From: Nemertoderma westbladi
Taxonomy: Eukaryota > Xenacoelomorpha > Nemertodermatida > Nemertodermatidae
DNA length: 64,000 nt
NCBI GenBank assembly: GCA_032718475.1
Contig: JAUCBJ010007518.1
Location: 23,369-87,368, forward strand
Reading direction: 5' to 3'
A program made the position numbers and the translations under genes. Shown one piece after another: positions 52,672-62,336 of the stretch. Every line of letters starts with the position of its first letter. Position 1 is the stretch's first letter. The notes below the pieces were generated by a model. The model made no database searches and was not told the origin of the DNA. It saw only the letters and a program-made list of their open reading frames with translations.

Positions 52672-53838
52672 CTAGAGTTTTGGTGGGGGATGGAACACCG
52701 GGGCTTGTGCCGATAGCGTAGACTGTTTGGTAGGCGGGATCTCGGGTTTCGGAGGTTTCGCCGCTGTTGGTGTAAATGACTTTTCTAACTCCGGTACCGG
52801 AATTGGTTCATATTCCTGATCTATATCCCTTTCCCAGTCCTCGTAAAGTTGAATATCTCGTTCTATAAGTGCGGCTTCGTATTCTGCGAGTTTTGCAATA
52901 TCCGCATTCTTTTTGTGGATGAGAATTGCTTGGGCCTCGGCGTGTTGTTTACGCATTTCCGCTTCCCATTTACGTTGTTCGATCTCTCGTTCGGCCTCTC
53001 GTCCGCGTTGTTCGGCCTCCTGTTTACGTTGTTCGACCTGTCGTTCGTCCTCCCGTCTATGTTGTTCGGCCTCTCGTCTATGTTGTTCGGCCTCCTGTTC
53101 GCGTTGTTCGGCCTGCCGTTCGGCCTCTCGTCTATGTTGTTCGGCCTCCTGTTCGCGTTGTTCGGCCTGCCGTTCGGCCGCTTGTTCGGCCTCTCGCTTT
53201 TGTGTTTCGGCGGCTAATACATCTTGCTCGGCTTGCAGTTGAATATACTCATCTTCCATCCGAGCTTTGAGGGCTAATGCCTTCCGTTCTCGCAGTTGGT
53301 CTCGGAGTGGCGGCGCCCCTTGAGAACTGCGCGCTGAGCCGGATATCTCGCTCCTAGCGCTGGAGTGCTGATTTCTAACGGACCCCGTTCTCTTTCGATG
53401 TACTGCTGTCCTGATGCTGGAGGATCGTACTGATTCCGCGTCTGTTCTTTCAGCCCTCTTGTAATACTGTTCCTCATAGCCTCTCACAAGGCTGAGGGTC
53501 CTCCGGTGTTGTTTGCGGAACCCATCTAGATGTACAACGTGTTCTTCCAGCTTGGGGTAGTTTTCCAGATCGGTGGGGAGAACGAGCTCTTGGTACGCCT
53601 GTATCATTCTTTCGTACCGCTGTAGGATATTTCGGATACTTTGAAGCTGAGTTTGTACCTCATTGAGGGGGGTTTTGACTCCCTTGAGTTGTTTCTCCAT
53701 CCGTTGATACGCTCGGGTTACTCCGCCTTTAAGAGCCCCTAACCGACGGGTCATGTTCTTGACATTTGGTACCTCGTCGGCTTCCGAGTCTGTGTGGTGA
53801 TCCATCTCGTCGGTATCGGATACGTTATTTGTTGTCAT
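52672..53838 (-). CDS. BEL-2 Gag N-terminal coiled-coil protein
   Basis: 388 codons. The N-terminal part (residues 25-120) has the BEL-type helical pattern (LGALKGGVTRAYQRMEKQL). Residues 190-320 are a coiled-coil with tandem heptad-like units (EAEQHRREAERQAEQREQ). The C-terminus is Pro-rich. The ORF stops where the first half of the capsid-like DUF1759-type domain would begin; pol resumes in another frame at the second half. The start ATG overlaps the stop of a 63-codon ORF (ATGA). Confidence 0.82.
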   Translation of the reverse strand: MTTNNVSDTDEMDHHTDSEADEVPNVKNMTRRLGALKGGVTRAYQRMEKQLKGVKTPLNEVQTQLQSIRNILQRYERMIQAYQELVLPTDLENYPKLEEHVVHLDGFRKQHRRTLSLVRGYEEQYYKRAERTDAESVRSSSIRTAVHRKRTGSVRNQHSSARSEISGSARSSQGAPPLRDQLRERKALALKARMEDEYIQLQAEQDVLAAETQKREAEQAAERQAEQREQEAEQHRREAERQAEQREQEAEQHRREAEQHRREDERQVEQRKQEAEQRGREAEREIEQRKWEAEMRKQHAEAQAILIHKKNADIAKLAEYEAALIERDIQLYEDWERDIDQEYEPIPVPELEKSFTPTAAKPPKPEIPPTKQSTLSAQAPVFHPPPKL

Positions 53839-54026
53839 TGTAACGCCTCGTCGATGGCTAGATACGCGATGTCGTAAAACAGTTCCTCGTAGGTATTGTA
53901 CTCAGCTTGGACCACCCGAACAGTAATCCTGAATCGTCCAACGTTCGTTCCTTGTACCTCAACTTCGACGTGCCAGATTCCTGGCTCAACTTGAATTATA
54001 TCAATGGGTGTGATCGATACTTCCAT
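53835..54026 (-). CDS. Short ORF in the BEL-2 leader, overlapping the gag start
   Basis: 63 codons, beginning MEVSITPIDIIQVEPG and ending ALQ-stop, with the stop in an ATGA overlap with gag. It has an alternating hydrophobic pattern that could form beta strands, but no family is recognised. It is either a small protein or an upstream ORF that modulates gag translation by termination-reinitiation. Confidence 0.45.
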   Translation of the reverse strand: MEVSITPIDIIQVEPGIWHVEVEVQGTNVGRFRITVRVVQAEYNTYEELFYDIAYLAIDEALQ

Positions 54027-54219
54027 TCCCTGTTAACAACTCTCCAAATATGTGATCTGCCGACTACGAGTTGGTTAGATCGAGTTTGCTGATTAATTAA
54101 ACCACGACTTTGTCTCAACTCAAATACCAGAGTTTCCTCGTAGTGGGTGCTGGCAAGCACGTAGAGAGTTTTTGAAGAGTATTGAAGGATTCTCAACTTC
54201 CACCAGTTGAAGTTGACCG

Positions 54220-54278
54220 TAATTATTCTTAATTTTGACACCGTGTCAAAATTAACCGCATTAATTATTCTTAATTTT
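54220..54278. repeat. Palindrome and direct repeats in the BEL-2 leader next to the 5' LTR
   Basis: AATTTTGACAC (54231-54241) and GTGTCAAAATT (54243-54253) form a perfect inverted repeat around one C. TAATTATTCTTAATTTT occurs on both sides (54220-54236 and 54262-54278). I found no clear tRNA primer site here. Confidence 0.8.
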
Positions 54279-55886
54279 GTTGCCGTTATCCCTACACCAG
54301 GGGGGAAAACGCCGATGCTGGAGACGTGACTTAACAGACCACCGAGCCCCGGCCAGTCACCGGATATTGATTGTGGGGAGGGAATATTTTCTAAGATGCA
54401 AGTTTGCGGTTGATAAAAAGCTGCATTAGTTGGATATACTCTTTAATGTAACTTCCTATAGTTGAAACCTGTTCAACATCATTGAAACCTGATTAAGAAT
54501 AATTTTGGGCTTCCCCAAATCAATATACACCAAATATTCACAATAATTATACACGATAATATAAATCCCTACGGTATATTATTTAATAACCCACTGTTCG
54601 CTCAGAATTTTAGCCTACCTAATGTTCCCCAGATTTTCCCTCGGTCCCAGTCTTAGTGCCGTAGTGTCGGTGTCGGTCGACCCTGTCGCGTGTCCGTTCC
54701 ACCCCTCACGAACCCCGAAGGGAACGATCATCGAGAACCAGCACGGCTTGGCTAAGGGTCGGTCCAGTCGGTAGACTCTGTCGCGTATCCGTACCACCCC
54801 TCTCGAACCCCGAAGGGTTCGGTCATCGAGAACCAGTACGGCTTGGCTAGGAGTCTGTCGTGTCGGTGGACCCGTTCGCGTGTCCGTTCCACCCCTCACG
54901 AACCCCGAAGGGTTCGATCATCGAGAACCAGAACGGCTTGGCTAGGGGTCCGTCGGTTCATCACAGAAACCCAACCACCTAGGCTTTCCGAGTCCGTTTC
55001 AGGCTCGTAGTCGCTTCGGCAGCCGAGAAACTGCTCCGAACAGTCGGTAGGCCAGTAGAGTCTAGTCGAGTCTAGTCCTTTGTCTTTCGACCCCATCGCG
55101 TGTCCGTTCCACCCCTCACGAACCCCGAAGGGAACGATCATCGAGAACCAGTACGGCTTGGCTAAGGGGTCTGTCGTCGGTTCCCGTCGCAAATCCCAGT
55201 ACAAGCAGTCAGCGTTCCGAGTTCTTTTCAGTCTCGTAGTAGCTGCCGTTGACCAGAGACCGCTAAGGGCAGTTCTCGTCAAACCTGTCCTGTGGCCAGC
55301 CCTTTCGCATGTCCGTCCCACCCCTCACGAACCCCGAAGGGATCGGTCATCGAGAACCAGTACGGCTTAGGTCAGGGGGCAGTCGTTAGTTGACCACCCG
55401 TTCGCGTGTCCGCTCCACCCCTCACGAACCCCGGGGTTCGATCATCGAGAACCAGAACGGCTTGGCTACTAAGGGGCCGTCGGTGCCCGTCGCAAATCCC
55501 TGACACAAGCAGTCAGCGGTCCGAGTTCTTTTCAGTCTCGTAATGGCTGCTGTTGGCCAGGGACCGCTAAGGGCAGTCCTTGTCCTTTAGGCCTGGCGCA
55601 TTACCAAATCCACCCCTACAGGCAGCAGGAAGTTGGCCAGGGCCTAATAGTACTCAGGCTAACCTGAATACTGCTTGCATTTTCCATCCCCCCTGGCCCT
55701 TATAACTATGAAATTATTCCCGTACCCTGTAAGTTGCCCCAAAGTTCGCCCATAAATCGCCCCCAGTTTATTGAATGTGCCCAAAACCCATGGTCCCGCA
55801 CCCAGTAGTAATATCGGAATAATCAATTTTAAATAAAATACAAAAATATTCAACTCGCGTTATGGAAAGTTGAAATACCGCGAACA
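54278..55886 (-). repeat. BEL-2 5' LTR with internal repeat block
   Basis: 1609 bp, starting TGTTCGCGGT and ending GGCAACA on the minus strand. About 54577-55620 is a GC-rich block with six or so copies of CACGAACCCCGAAGGG followed by ATCATCGAGAACCAG, and CCGAGTTCTTTTCAGTCTCG motifs at 55215 and 55518 that match the third ORF. The corresponding block in BEL-3 is at 9480-10010. The 3' LTR lacks it. Confidence 0.88.
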
Positions 55887-58800
55887 CACTTAGCCCCGAA
55901 GATATGTACCAACATCTGGTACACCTCCGGCGCTGTGCCCGGCTGATCCCCACTATACCACAGGAAACGCTGGCTGTCCGCGTCGTCTTCATAAACAAAG
56001 ACCTGGTGAAACATGGCCTCTACGTCACATGTGAAGGCGTAGAGGCCCATGCGGAACCTTAGCAGGATGTCAACCCCGCTATTGAAAACATTGGGTCCCT
56101 CTAATAAGTAGTCATTAAGCGATTTACCCAAGTATTTCGCCGCTGCGTCGTTGACCAGTCGCAGCTTGGATGCCCCTTTTGTTACGTGTAGGGGCAGATA
56201 GTAAGTTCGAGGAGACTCGGGTGCCCCCGCCGTGAGTTTACGGGCCCACCCTTTGTCTATATACTTCTGAATCTGTTTCTCAACAAATTCGTGTTTGTCA
56301 GGGTGTTTAGTCAATGACCGTTTGAGTCGGTTGAGTCTCATCTCCGCCATGGTTCTATTGTTAACCAAGGGTACTGCTCGATCTTTCCAGAGCATTGGAG
56401 CTGAGTAATGCCCGCTGCTCAAGATCATCTCCCTGTTCAATACATCGGTCGATATCTTGTCCGCCTGTGAGGTGCCCACGGCTGGGTTATATAAGCCCTC
56501 GGTGTCTATATCATAGAGCCTTTCTAGGTCGCGCCTGGTTTCTTCCTCTCGTTCTCGGACCTCCTCCAATGTGAGTTCCGAAGACTCGGCGGGGTGCCCT
56601 TTCCCGGCCACGGTGAAGACTGGTCTAGCCAGCCCTGCACTGTGTCTGTCGGGCTGCTCATCAATGTCCTCTACGGGTCCCGTCATACACCAACCATATG
56701 GGGTTAGCATGACCTGGGGGTCCCTTTCGGGGTCTGGTCCTTCGATGGTAGGCTGCAGTAGCCGGTGAGAACCTGGGCAATCTATACCAATGAGTACTGA
56801 TACATAGGGTACATCCAGGTCATTGGGTATGTTAAAGTTCAGTCCTCGGGCGTGTGTGTATTGTTGAATTTCATCGGCCGAGGGCCGGTCTGCCGGTACG
56901 TTGAGCTCGGGTAGGACCCGAGCCTCAACAAGGTCCGACTTATATTGGGAATATGTCACAATAGATTTGAATCGACATAGAATCAAGTCGTACTCTACGT
57001 CTCTGTCCGGGTTGGCGATGGTACAGAGTTGCATAAATGCCTTCCTTCGTTTAACTTGAAGGCGGTCTGCAACCACTCTGTCCATCATCGTTATCGCTGA
57101 ACCTCCGTCTAAGAGTCCCAAAGTGGTTACCTGCTGGCCGCGGTTATCACATACCGCTAATGCAACAATCCTCAGGTACACATAGGGTTTAATCTTCGGT
57201 GGTTTCCGCAACCTCCGTCTCATGGGGAAGACAGGGAAGGCCACCTGCTTATCGGCCACCCTCTCCCCCGCTGTCCTACTATCCGCATGTTTATGCGCCT
57301 GCTGCTCGGTGGACTTACCATCCCCCTCTGTGTTCTTACTATCGTATGGGCATGCCCGCCCAGAGTGCCCTGTTCGGGCACAAGTCCAACACAAGTGATG
57401 CTTCCTAGCATACGCCTTGTGTGTGTCGGCGTCCATCTTCTGCCAGTTTCTGCACTCAATCGTTCTGTGAGACGTTCCCCTATGGAACTGGCAATACCTT
57501 TCTTCGTTGAAAGGGAACTCCCCGATGTCTATATGGAAGACATCTTTCACCCATTGCCCACTTCCCCTGCTCGCTGTGGGTGGGGCGCTTCCGCTTTTAG
57601 ATTCTTCGAAGCGGACCTGTCGATTGTTAGTTGGTGGGGTCGACCCGCCCCGACTGCTCTCCCGCGAAGGCGATCGGCCCGTCGCTCGATTATGCGCCGG
57701 TTCCGACGGTCTACCCCTGTAGTTGTTGTCCCCAACGTTGTTACAGGCGAATTTTTGGGTATTGCTCGACTTCCAATTGGATTTGAAACGACCCGTGGGG
57801 TATTCCCTTTTCCCACGGTCTCCTTGTTCCTGTCGACTTCGCCCTTTATCCTTGGGGTATTTTAAACAGCGCTGATTAGCGCTCGCTGCCTTGTACTCCA
57901 TGAAGTCAGCAAATTCTCCTAGCGTTGCTCGGCGATGTTGCGTAGCTGTAATCTTTGTCACTTGCTGCGCCCAGCTGCGACGCAGATGTAGTGGTAGTAC
58001 ATCAACCACTTGATTCAGCAGCCCGCCCGCCTTGAGATGGTAGGTCTCGCCCATCGTCTCGATGGAATTAATCAGCTGATTTATTCGATCGCTGTATTCG
58101 GTCATCTCGTCTGGTGTTTCAACCCTCACCCCATCAGTGAGGTGGAATATGGCGTCATCAATGATCTGTTCCGGATCGCCATACCGATCCTCTATCGCCT
58201 TCCAGGCCTTCCTGAACCCATTCAACTGGCCCTGGAAACGATTAACGAGTTTCCTCGGGTCACCCGCTAGATAAGTCGCCAAATAGGTTAGTCGGCGGGT
58301 GTCTGACATTTCCTTTGTTAGAATTTCGTTGGAAAACAGAGCCCGAAATTGTATGTATTCCTCGGGGTGTTTCCCGTCGAATTTAAAGGCTAAGGATTTT
58401 GGCAGCTCATTCTGCTCACGTATAATGTGGAGCATTTTCGCTGTCGAAACCGCCTCGTTATCGTGGGTTGAGTTTGTGTCATTGTACACGCGCGGTGATG
58501 AGTCCGCCCGTGTTGACGTGGGCTCCTCCGACGGTCCGAAGGGGTCTATATACCGTCCGACCCCGTTGGTAGGGTACGCAAGCGGAGGTAGCTCAAACCC
58601 CGGTTCACCCAACCGACTTCCCGGACGTGGGTAATCCGGGTATTGTTCTCTACCTGGGGACTCGCCCGTTCGCCTCCCTGAAGGGGGAGGGTCTGGGTGA
58701 GTTGTACGTTCATATATGGAATTCTGTTGGGGCCATTCAGAATTTCCAAATGAACGCATTGTTGTTCGTGGGGGGGGGGCTCGGTGACCCCCCTTTTCTG

Positions 58801-58927
58801 CAGAGCTCCGCCAGATACCTCGACTCTGGCCTACTCCTGTGGGCGGTTGAGTCGGGCCTATCGGAGGCTGACTCCCGTCCATCCCCTCTGTCCGTCTGCA
58901 GGTCCCCTTCTCGGGCTGCAGTCTCAC
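55887..58927 (-). pseudogene. BEL-4 gag C-terminal part, protease and reverse transcriptase, cut by BEL-2
   Basis: About 1010 codons. Pro-rich N-terminus, DUF1759-type capsid domain (AFKFDGKHPEEYIQFR near residue 190), zinc knuckles (CQFHRGTSHRTIEC, CWTCARTGHSGRAC), protease (TLGLLDGGSAITMMD near 640), then the reverse transcriptase up to FTCDVEAMFHQV and QMLVHIFGAK. It ends there at the BEL-2 LTR, before the YxDD site, so RNase H and integrase are missing. It overlaps gag by about 190 bp in another frame. Confidence 0.9.
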
Positions 58928-61175
58928 TGATTGTCGGCACCGTCAGCGGGGCAAAGCCGACGGTCCCGCTCTGTCTGTTTACTCTCCCCCGGCTGGCGGT
59001 ATTATCTACCGCCGGCGCGAATTCTGGGGCCCCTACTCGAAGTCCCCTCGAGTTCGCCGTAGGGGAACTTCCCTGTTCCCCTTGTTCTGCGATAATTAAC
59101 TTACCAGTATTATCTTGCAGAAATTTGAGGGAGGTTAGCACTCTTAAGCCCTGGTGGTCCGCCTCCCTCGAGGCGTGGCTCTGTGTGTGTGTGGAGGCGG
59201 TGTCTACCTCCCCCTGTGTTACTCGGAACCCTACTGCAGGCTCCCCCTGTCCAACCTGGAGCTCTCCTCCTCGCTCCCCCTGTGTCGCCTCCTCTGCTGG
59301 AGGCCCACCCCGATTCTGGGTGGGGTAATACATTGCTGATCCTCTCGGTTCGTTTACCTCGTCGGTATCGACGACCACTACGGCCGGTACTACCTGAGGA
59401 GGTTTCATGGTAGCCGGAGGCAGCTCCTGTATCGCTGTGATCCTGGTTGCGCCAGGCGGAGGCGGACCCGTAAAAATACCCGGGCCGCCATTCCTGGTAG
59501 CGCCAGGCGGAGGCGGACCCGTAAAAATACCCGGGCCGCCATAAAAACTCGTTCCTCTTATAACTGTGGGAATTATATTAGGTGTAGTGCTTATAGTAGG
59601 TGTAGTGGTATGTGTAGTTACTACCGTAGGTACTACAACTATCGGTGGGGTGCTTACTGTGGGTGCTATAGTTGCTGCAGCTACTCCTACAGGTACGCCC
59701 CCAAATTCACCACTCCCTGGCACACTGGCTCCACCCGGCCCAACCGGCTGTTTTCTAGCCGGATGAGCTGGGCCCCTATGGAGCCCTATTACTGAGGCGG
59801 GTCTGCTCAACTCGCTAGTTCGTCGGCCCGGACTCGCTCTCGCTGAACGTACACTGTTATTGCTCACTCTGGACCCCACACCGCTACCCGCAGTGGAGCC
59901 CCCTTTCACCCCGCGCGCTTGCGCCATCGCTAACTTACGTATCGCTAATAAACGCGCCTCGTCTCTCACTTTATTATCAGCCCGCAATTTCTCTCTCGCT
60001 ATCTCCTCGCTGTCCGCTCGTTGGGCCGCCTCAATCACTCTCTGGGCCGCCTCACGCGCAACCCTCTCACATTCAAGTTTTTGGTTCATTAATTCTCGCT
60101 CAAGAGTTTCCTCTCGGTCGAGCCTTTCCATCTCAAAGAGAGCCTCTTCATACTCCACTCGGTTTTGAATGGAGTCAGACGCGTTCGAATTTGAACCACG
60201 CGGCTGACTCGCACTGTCCCCAGGTTGTATCTCATCCTGGTCTCTGCCGTCACCGGCTAGGGTTATGCCAGTCCAGCCGTTTTGTGGCTGGCTGGGTATC
60301 CCTATAAAAATGTTTCCCACCCTTACCTGTTGATTGAATAAACATTTATCAAACGCATCGTCCAATATTCCCCCGATGTCCGTCTCCCAGTGTTTGGCTT
60401 CCTCCTCGGCGCCTTGCTCTCCAAGAATCCTGAGGTAGTCGTTGACTACCTCTAGGGCTGCCGCCAGGTCGATATCCGGTCGTCCGGCAGTCGCCCAGGT
60501 CTCCAATCGTCTTCGCTGTAGTCGAAACTGTCGCCCCGCTCGCTCGATCACCCCTGTGTCAAGCTGCGCTAGGGGCCGGTTGGGGTCCGAGGAAGAACGG
60601 AGCTTCCTCCGGTTCGTTGTCCCGTTGGGCCGTCCCATCGGGTTCGTCCGATCGCTTCTTTCTCGCGAGCGTCCTCGGGCTGGATGTTTGGGTAGTGCTG
60701 GGATTAATTGCGAGGGTTCCCGGTCTGGGTCCACCCCGCTTCCCTTGTCGTCATCTATCGCCGGCTCCGGTCTGGAGGGAGGTGATCTCGATCTCTCCCG
60801 GCGTTGGTGTTCCTCTGGGAACCGTGCCGGACCGGCGGGAGGTGGTGGTGGTTCTCCTCGTTGTGGTAACTCAGTCGGGAGTGACTGCGTCGCTGCCGTG
60901 ATTAACTCGTCTACCCACGTCCGTGTTTCATCGGGTGTCGTGGTCCCGGCCGGCCGCCCGACGGATCCTTCCGTCGACGGGATAGGCGGGGATTCCCGGG
61001 AGCTCGGGCCCGCGGGGCTTCCGCGTCCCGATACCGGGTTGCTCAGGTCCGAGAAGGGACTCGAGGCTGTAGCTGGGGCAGCCATTGCTGCCCCGCCAGT
61101 GGCGGGTTGAACCCCGGGTTCAACCTGGCCAGGTGCTGTCGCTGGCTGACTGCCAGAAAGTAGACTGTCTGACAT
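58737..61175 (-). CDS. BEL-4 Gag N-terminal protein
   Basis: 812 codons starting MSDSLLSGSQ. Residues 1-190 are Pro/Ser/Arg-rich and disordered. Then comes a helical part (RQFRLQRRRLETWATAGRPD, about 210-310) and a Glu/Arg coiled-coil (about 345-420). A Gly/Pro/Thr-rich linker follows, with a duplicated GGPGIFTGPPPPGATR near 545-580, then a disordered C-terminus. A run of G near 58770 lies in the overlap with the next ORF, a possible frameshift site. It matches the layout of BEL-1 gag. Confidence 0.78.
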   Translation of the reverse strand: MSDSLLSGSQPATAPGQVEPGVQPATGGAAMAAPATASSPFSDLSNPVSGRGSPAGPSSRESPPIPSTEGSVGRPAGTTTPDETRTWVDELITAATQSLPTELPQRGEPPPPPAGPARFPEEHQRRERSRSPPSRPEPAIDDDKGSGVDPDREPSQLIPALPKHPARGRSRERSDRTNPMGRPNGTTNRRKLRSSSDPNRPLAQLDTGVIERAGRQFRLQRRRLETWATAGRPDIDLAAALEVVNDYLRILGEQGAEEEAKHWETDIGGILDDAFDKCLFNQQVRVGNIFIGIPSQPQNGWTGITLAGDGRDQDEIQPGDSASQPRGSNSNASDSIQNRVEYEEALFEMERLDREETLERELMNQKLECERVAREAAQRVIEAAQRADSEEIAREKLRADNKVRDEARLLAIRKLAMAQARGVKGGSTAGSGVGSRVSNNSVRSARASPGRRTSELSRPASVIGLHRGPAHPARKQPVGPGGASVPGSGEFGGVPVGVAAATIAPTVSTPPIVVVPTVVTTHTTTPTISTTPNIIPTVIRGTSFYGGPGIFTGPPPPGATRNGGPGIFTGPPPPGATRITAIQELPPATMKPPQVVPAVVVVDTDEVNEPRGSAMYYPTQNRGGPPAEEATQGERGGELQVGQGEPAVGFRVTQGEVDTASTHTQSHASREADHQGLRVLTSLKFLQDNTGKLIIAEQGEQGSSPTANSRGLRVGAPEFAPAVDNTASRGRVNRQSGTVGFAPLTVPTISETAAREGDLQTDRGDGRESASDRPDSTAHRSRPESRYLAELCRKGGSPSPPPTNNNAFIWKF

Positions 61176-62336
61176 CCTAGGTACGGTAGCCTATGGAGGG
61201 ACTGACAGGTCTGAGTTACGGAATAATGGAATACTTTTTGGCCTATCTTACAGTTTTTTAAGGCCAGTCTGCCGGTTCGCGGGAAGCCGCGTCGCGGGTC
61301 TTTGTCGTGTCGTTATCGAGGCTGTCGTTTTCTGAGACAGCCCCCGCTCGTGATGTTGTTTTATTTTTGGGTTGGTGTAGTGGCGTAAATATCATGTAAT
61401 GATGAGTTCCCCACTGGACCGCCCAAATCAGGTAACCCGCCCGTCCGGTGGAAAGGAAACTGATAACTAAACGCTCCAGTGTGGTGTCTGTGCAGGCCGA
61501 TCCCTACACAGCACCATAGTAATACAGAATATAGACAGAATATAAACAGATAACAAACAATAAATCAGATATGCATTTACAAAATAAAATAATATAAGTG
61601 AATACGTAAAATGAATAAGGAATCTGTACTACTAAAGAACTATGTGCCATAAAACAACAATATCACCTTCCACTCTTGTCACCAAACCAACTGAACCAAT
61701 ATTGCTAATCTGTGTCTAATGTACCCCGGTAGCGCGGATGAATATTCCCTAGTAATGAGCCAGGATGGGGGTTTAAGACCCCAGCCTGGCACCCATACGT
61801 AGCAAAAACCCTAATTAAGTACATAATCCTACTACCTAAAACTAAAACCTACTGAAACCCCCCCCAATATAACAATAAACTAGTACATAATGTAGTACGT
61901 ATTGACCGCCTAATTGCACATTCCTGTCCCTGCCTCCAGCCGGCAAGGCTAATATCCCATCTCCCTGCTACCTCTGTCTTGCTACAGGTGTGGCCAGGCG
62001 GCCAGCCTATCCCCAGATCACGTGCTCTTTGTATACCTCGTTTGTAATCCACCTAGCCCCATGTCTGTATTGATACCTTGAGGGTTGACTTGGTGGAAGG
62101 CGTACGTAGTAACCTAATACTAATATTCCTGGAAATCACTGCAGCCCAGTCCCCCCCCCCCCCCCCCCCCGTGTGCCCTGTAACTAGTCAGTTCCGTAGT
62201 CCTACCTACACCTACAGTACAAACGCTACAGTAATTACCCCTACAGTACAAACATTAGGCTTGGGTGGGAAACCCGTGGTACTAATATAATATATGTGTG
62301 GGTTTGGAGAAGGGTAAGGTTCCGGTTGTCGGACAC
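61176..62336. other. Upstream region of BEL-4, probably leader and LTR
   Basis: By position it should hold the BEL-4 leader and 5' LTR, but without a second LTR I cannot set ends. It contains an imperfect hairpin GCCAGGATGGGGG/CCCCAGCCTGGC (61760-61793) and a C homopolymer at about 62151-62170. No gene seen. Confidence 0.5.

Larger units (their letters stand above)
43062..55886 (-). mobile_element. BEL-2, BEL/Pao-type LTR retrotransposon, 12.8 kb
   Basis: On the minus strand: 5' LTR (54278-55886), leader with a short ORF, gag, pol, spacer with tandem repeats, third ORF, stem-loop and polypurine tract, 3' LTR (43062-43592). It is the same family as BEL-3 (LTR ends, third ORF). Its right end cuts BEL-4 within the reverse transcriptase. 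The two flanks (AAGTG before, CGAAG after) do not match, so no target-site duplication is visible. Confidence 0.92.

Noticed and set aside
52913-53270. Plus-strand Cys/Arg-rich frames opposite BEL-2 gag
   Set aside because: Antisense shadows of the Glu/Gln/Arg coiled-coil coding sequence.
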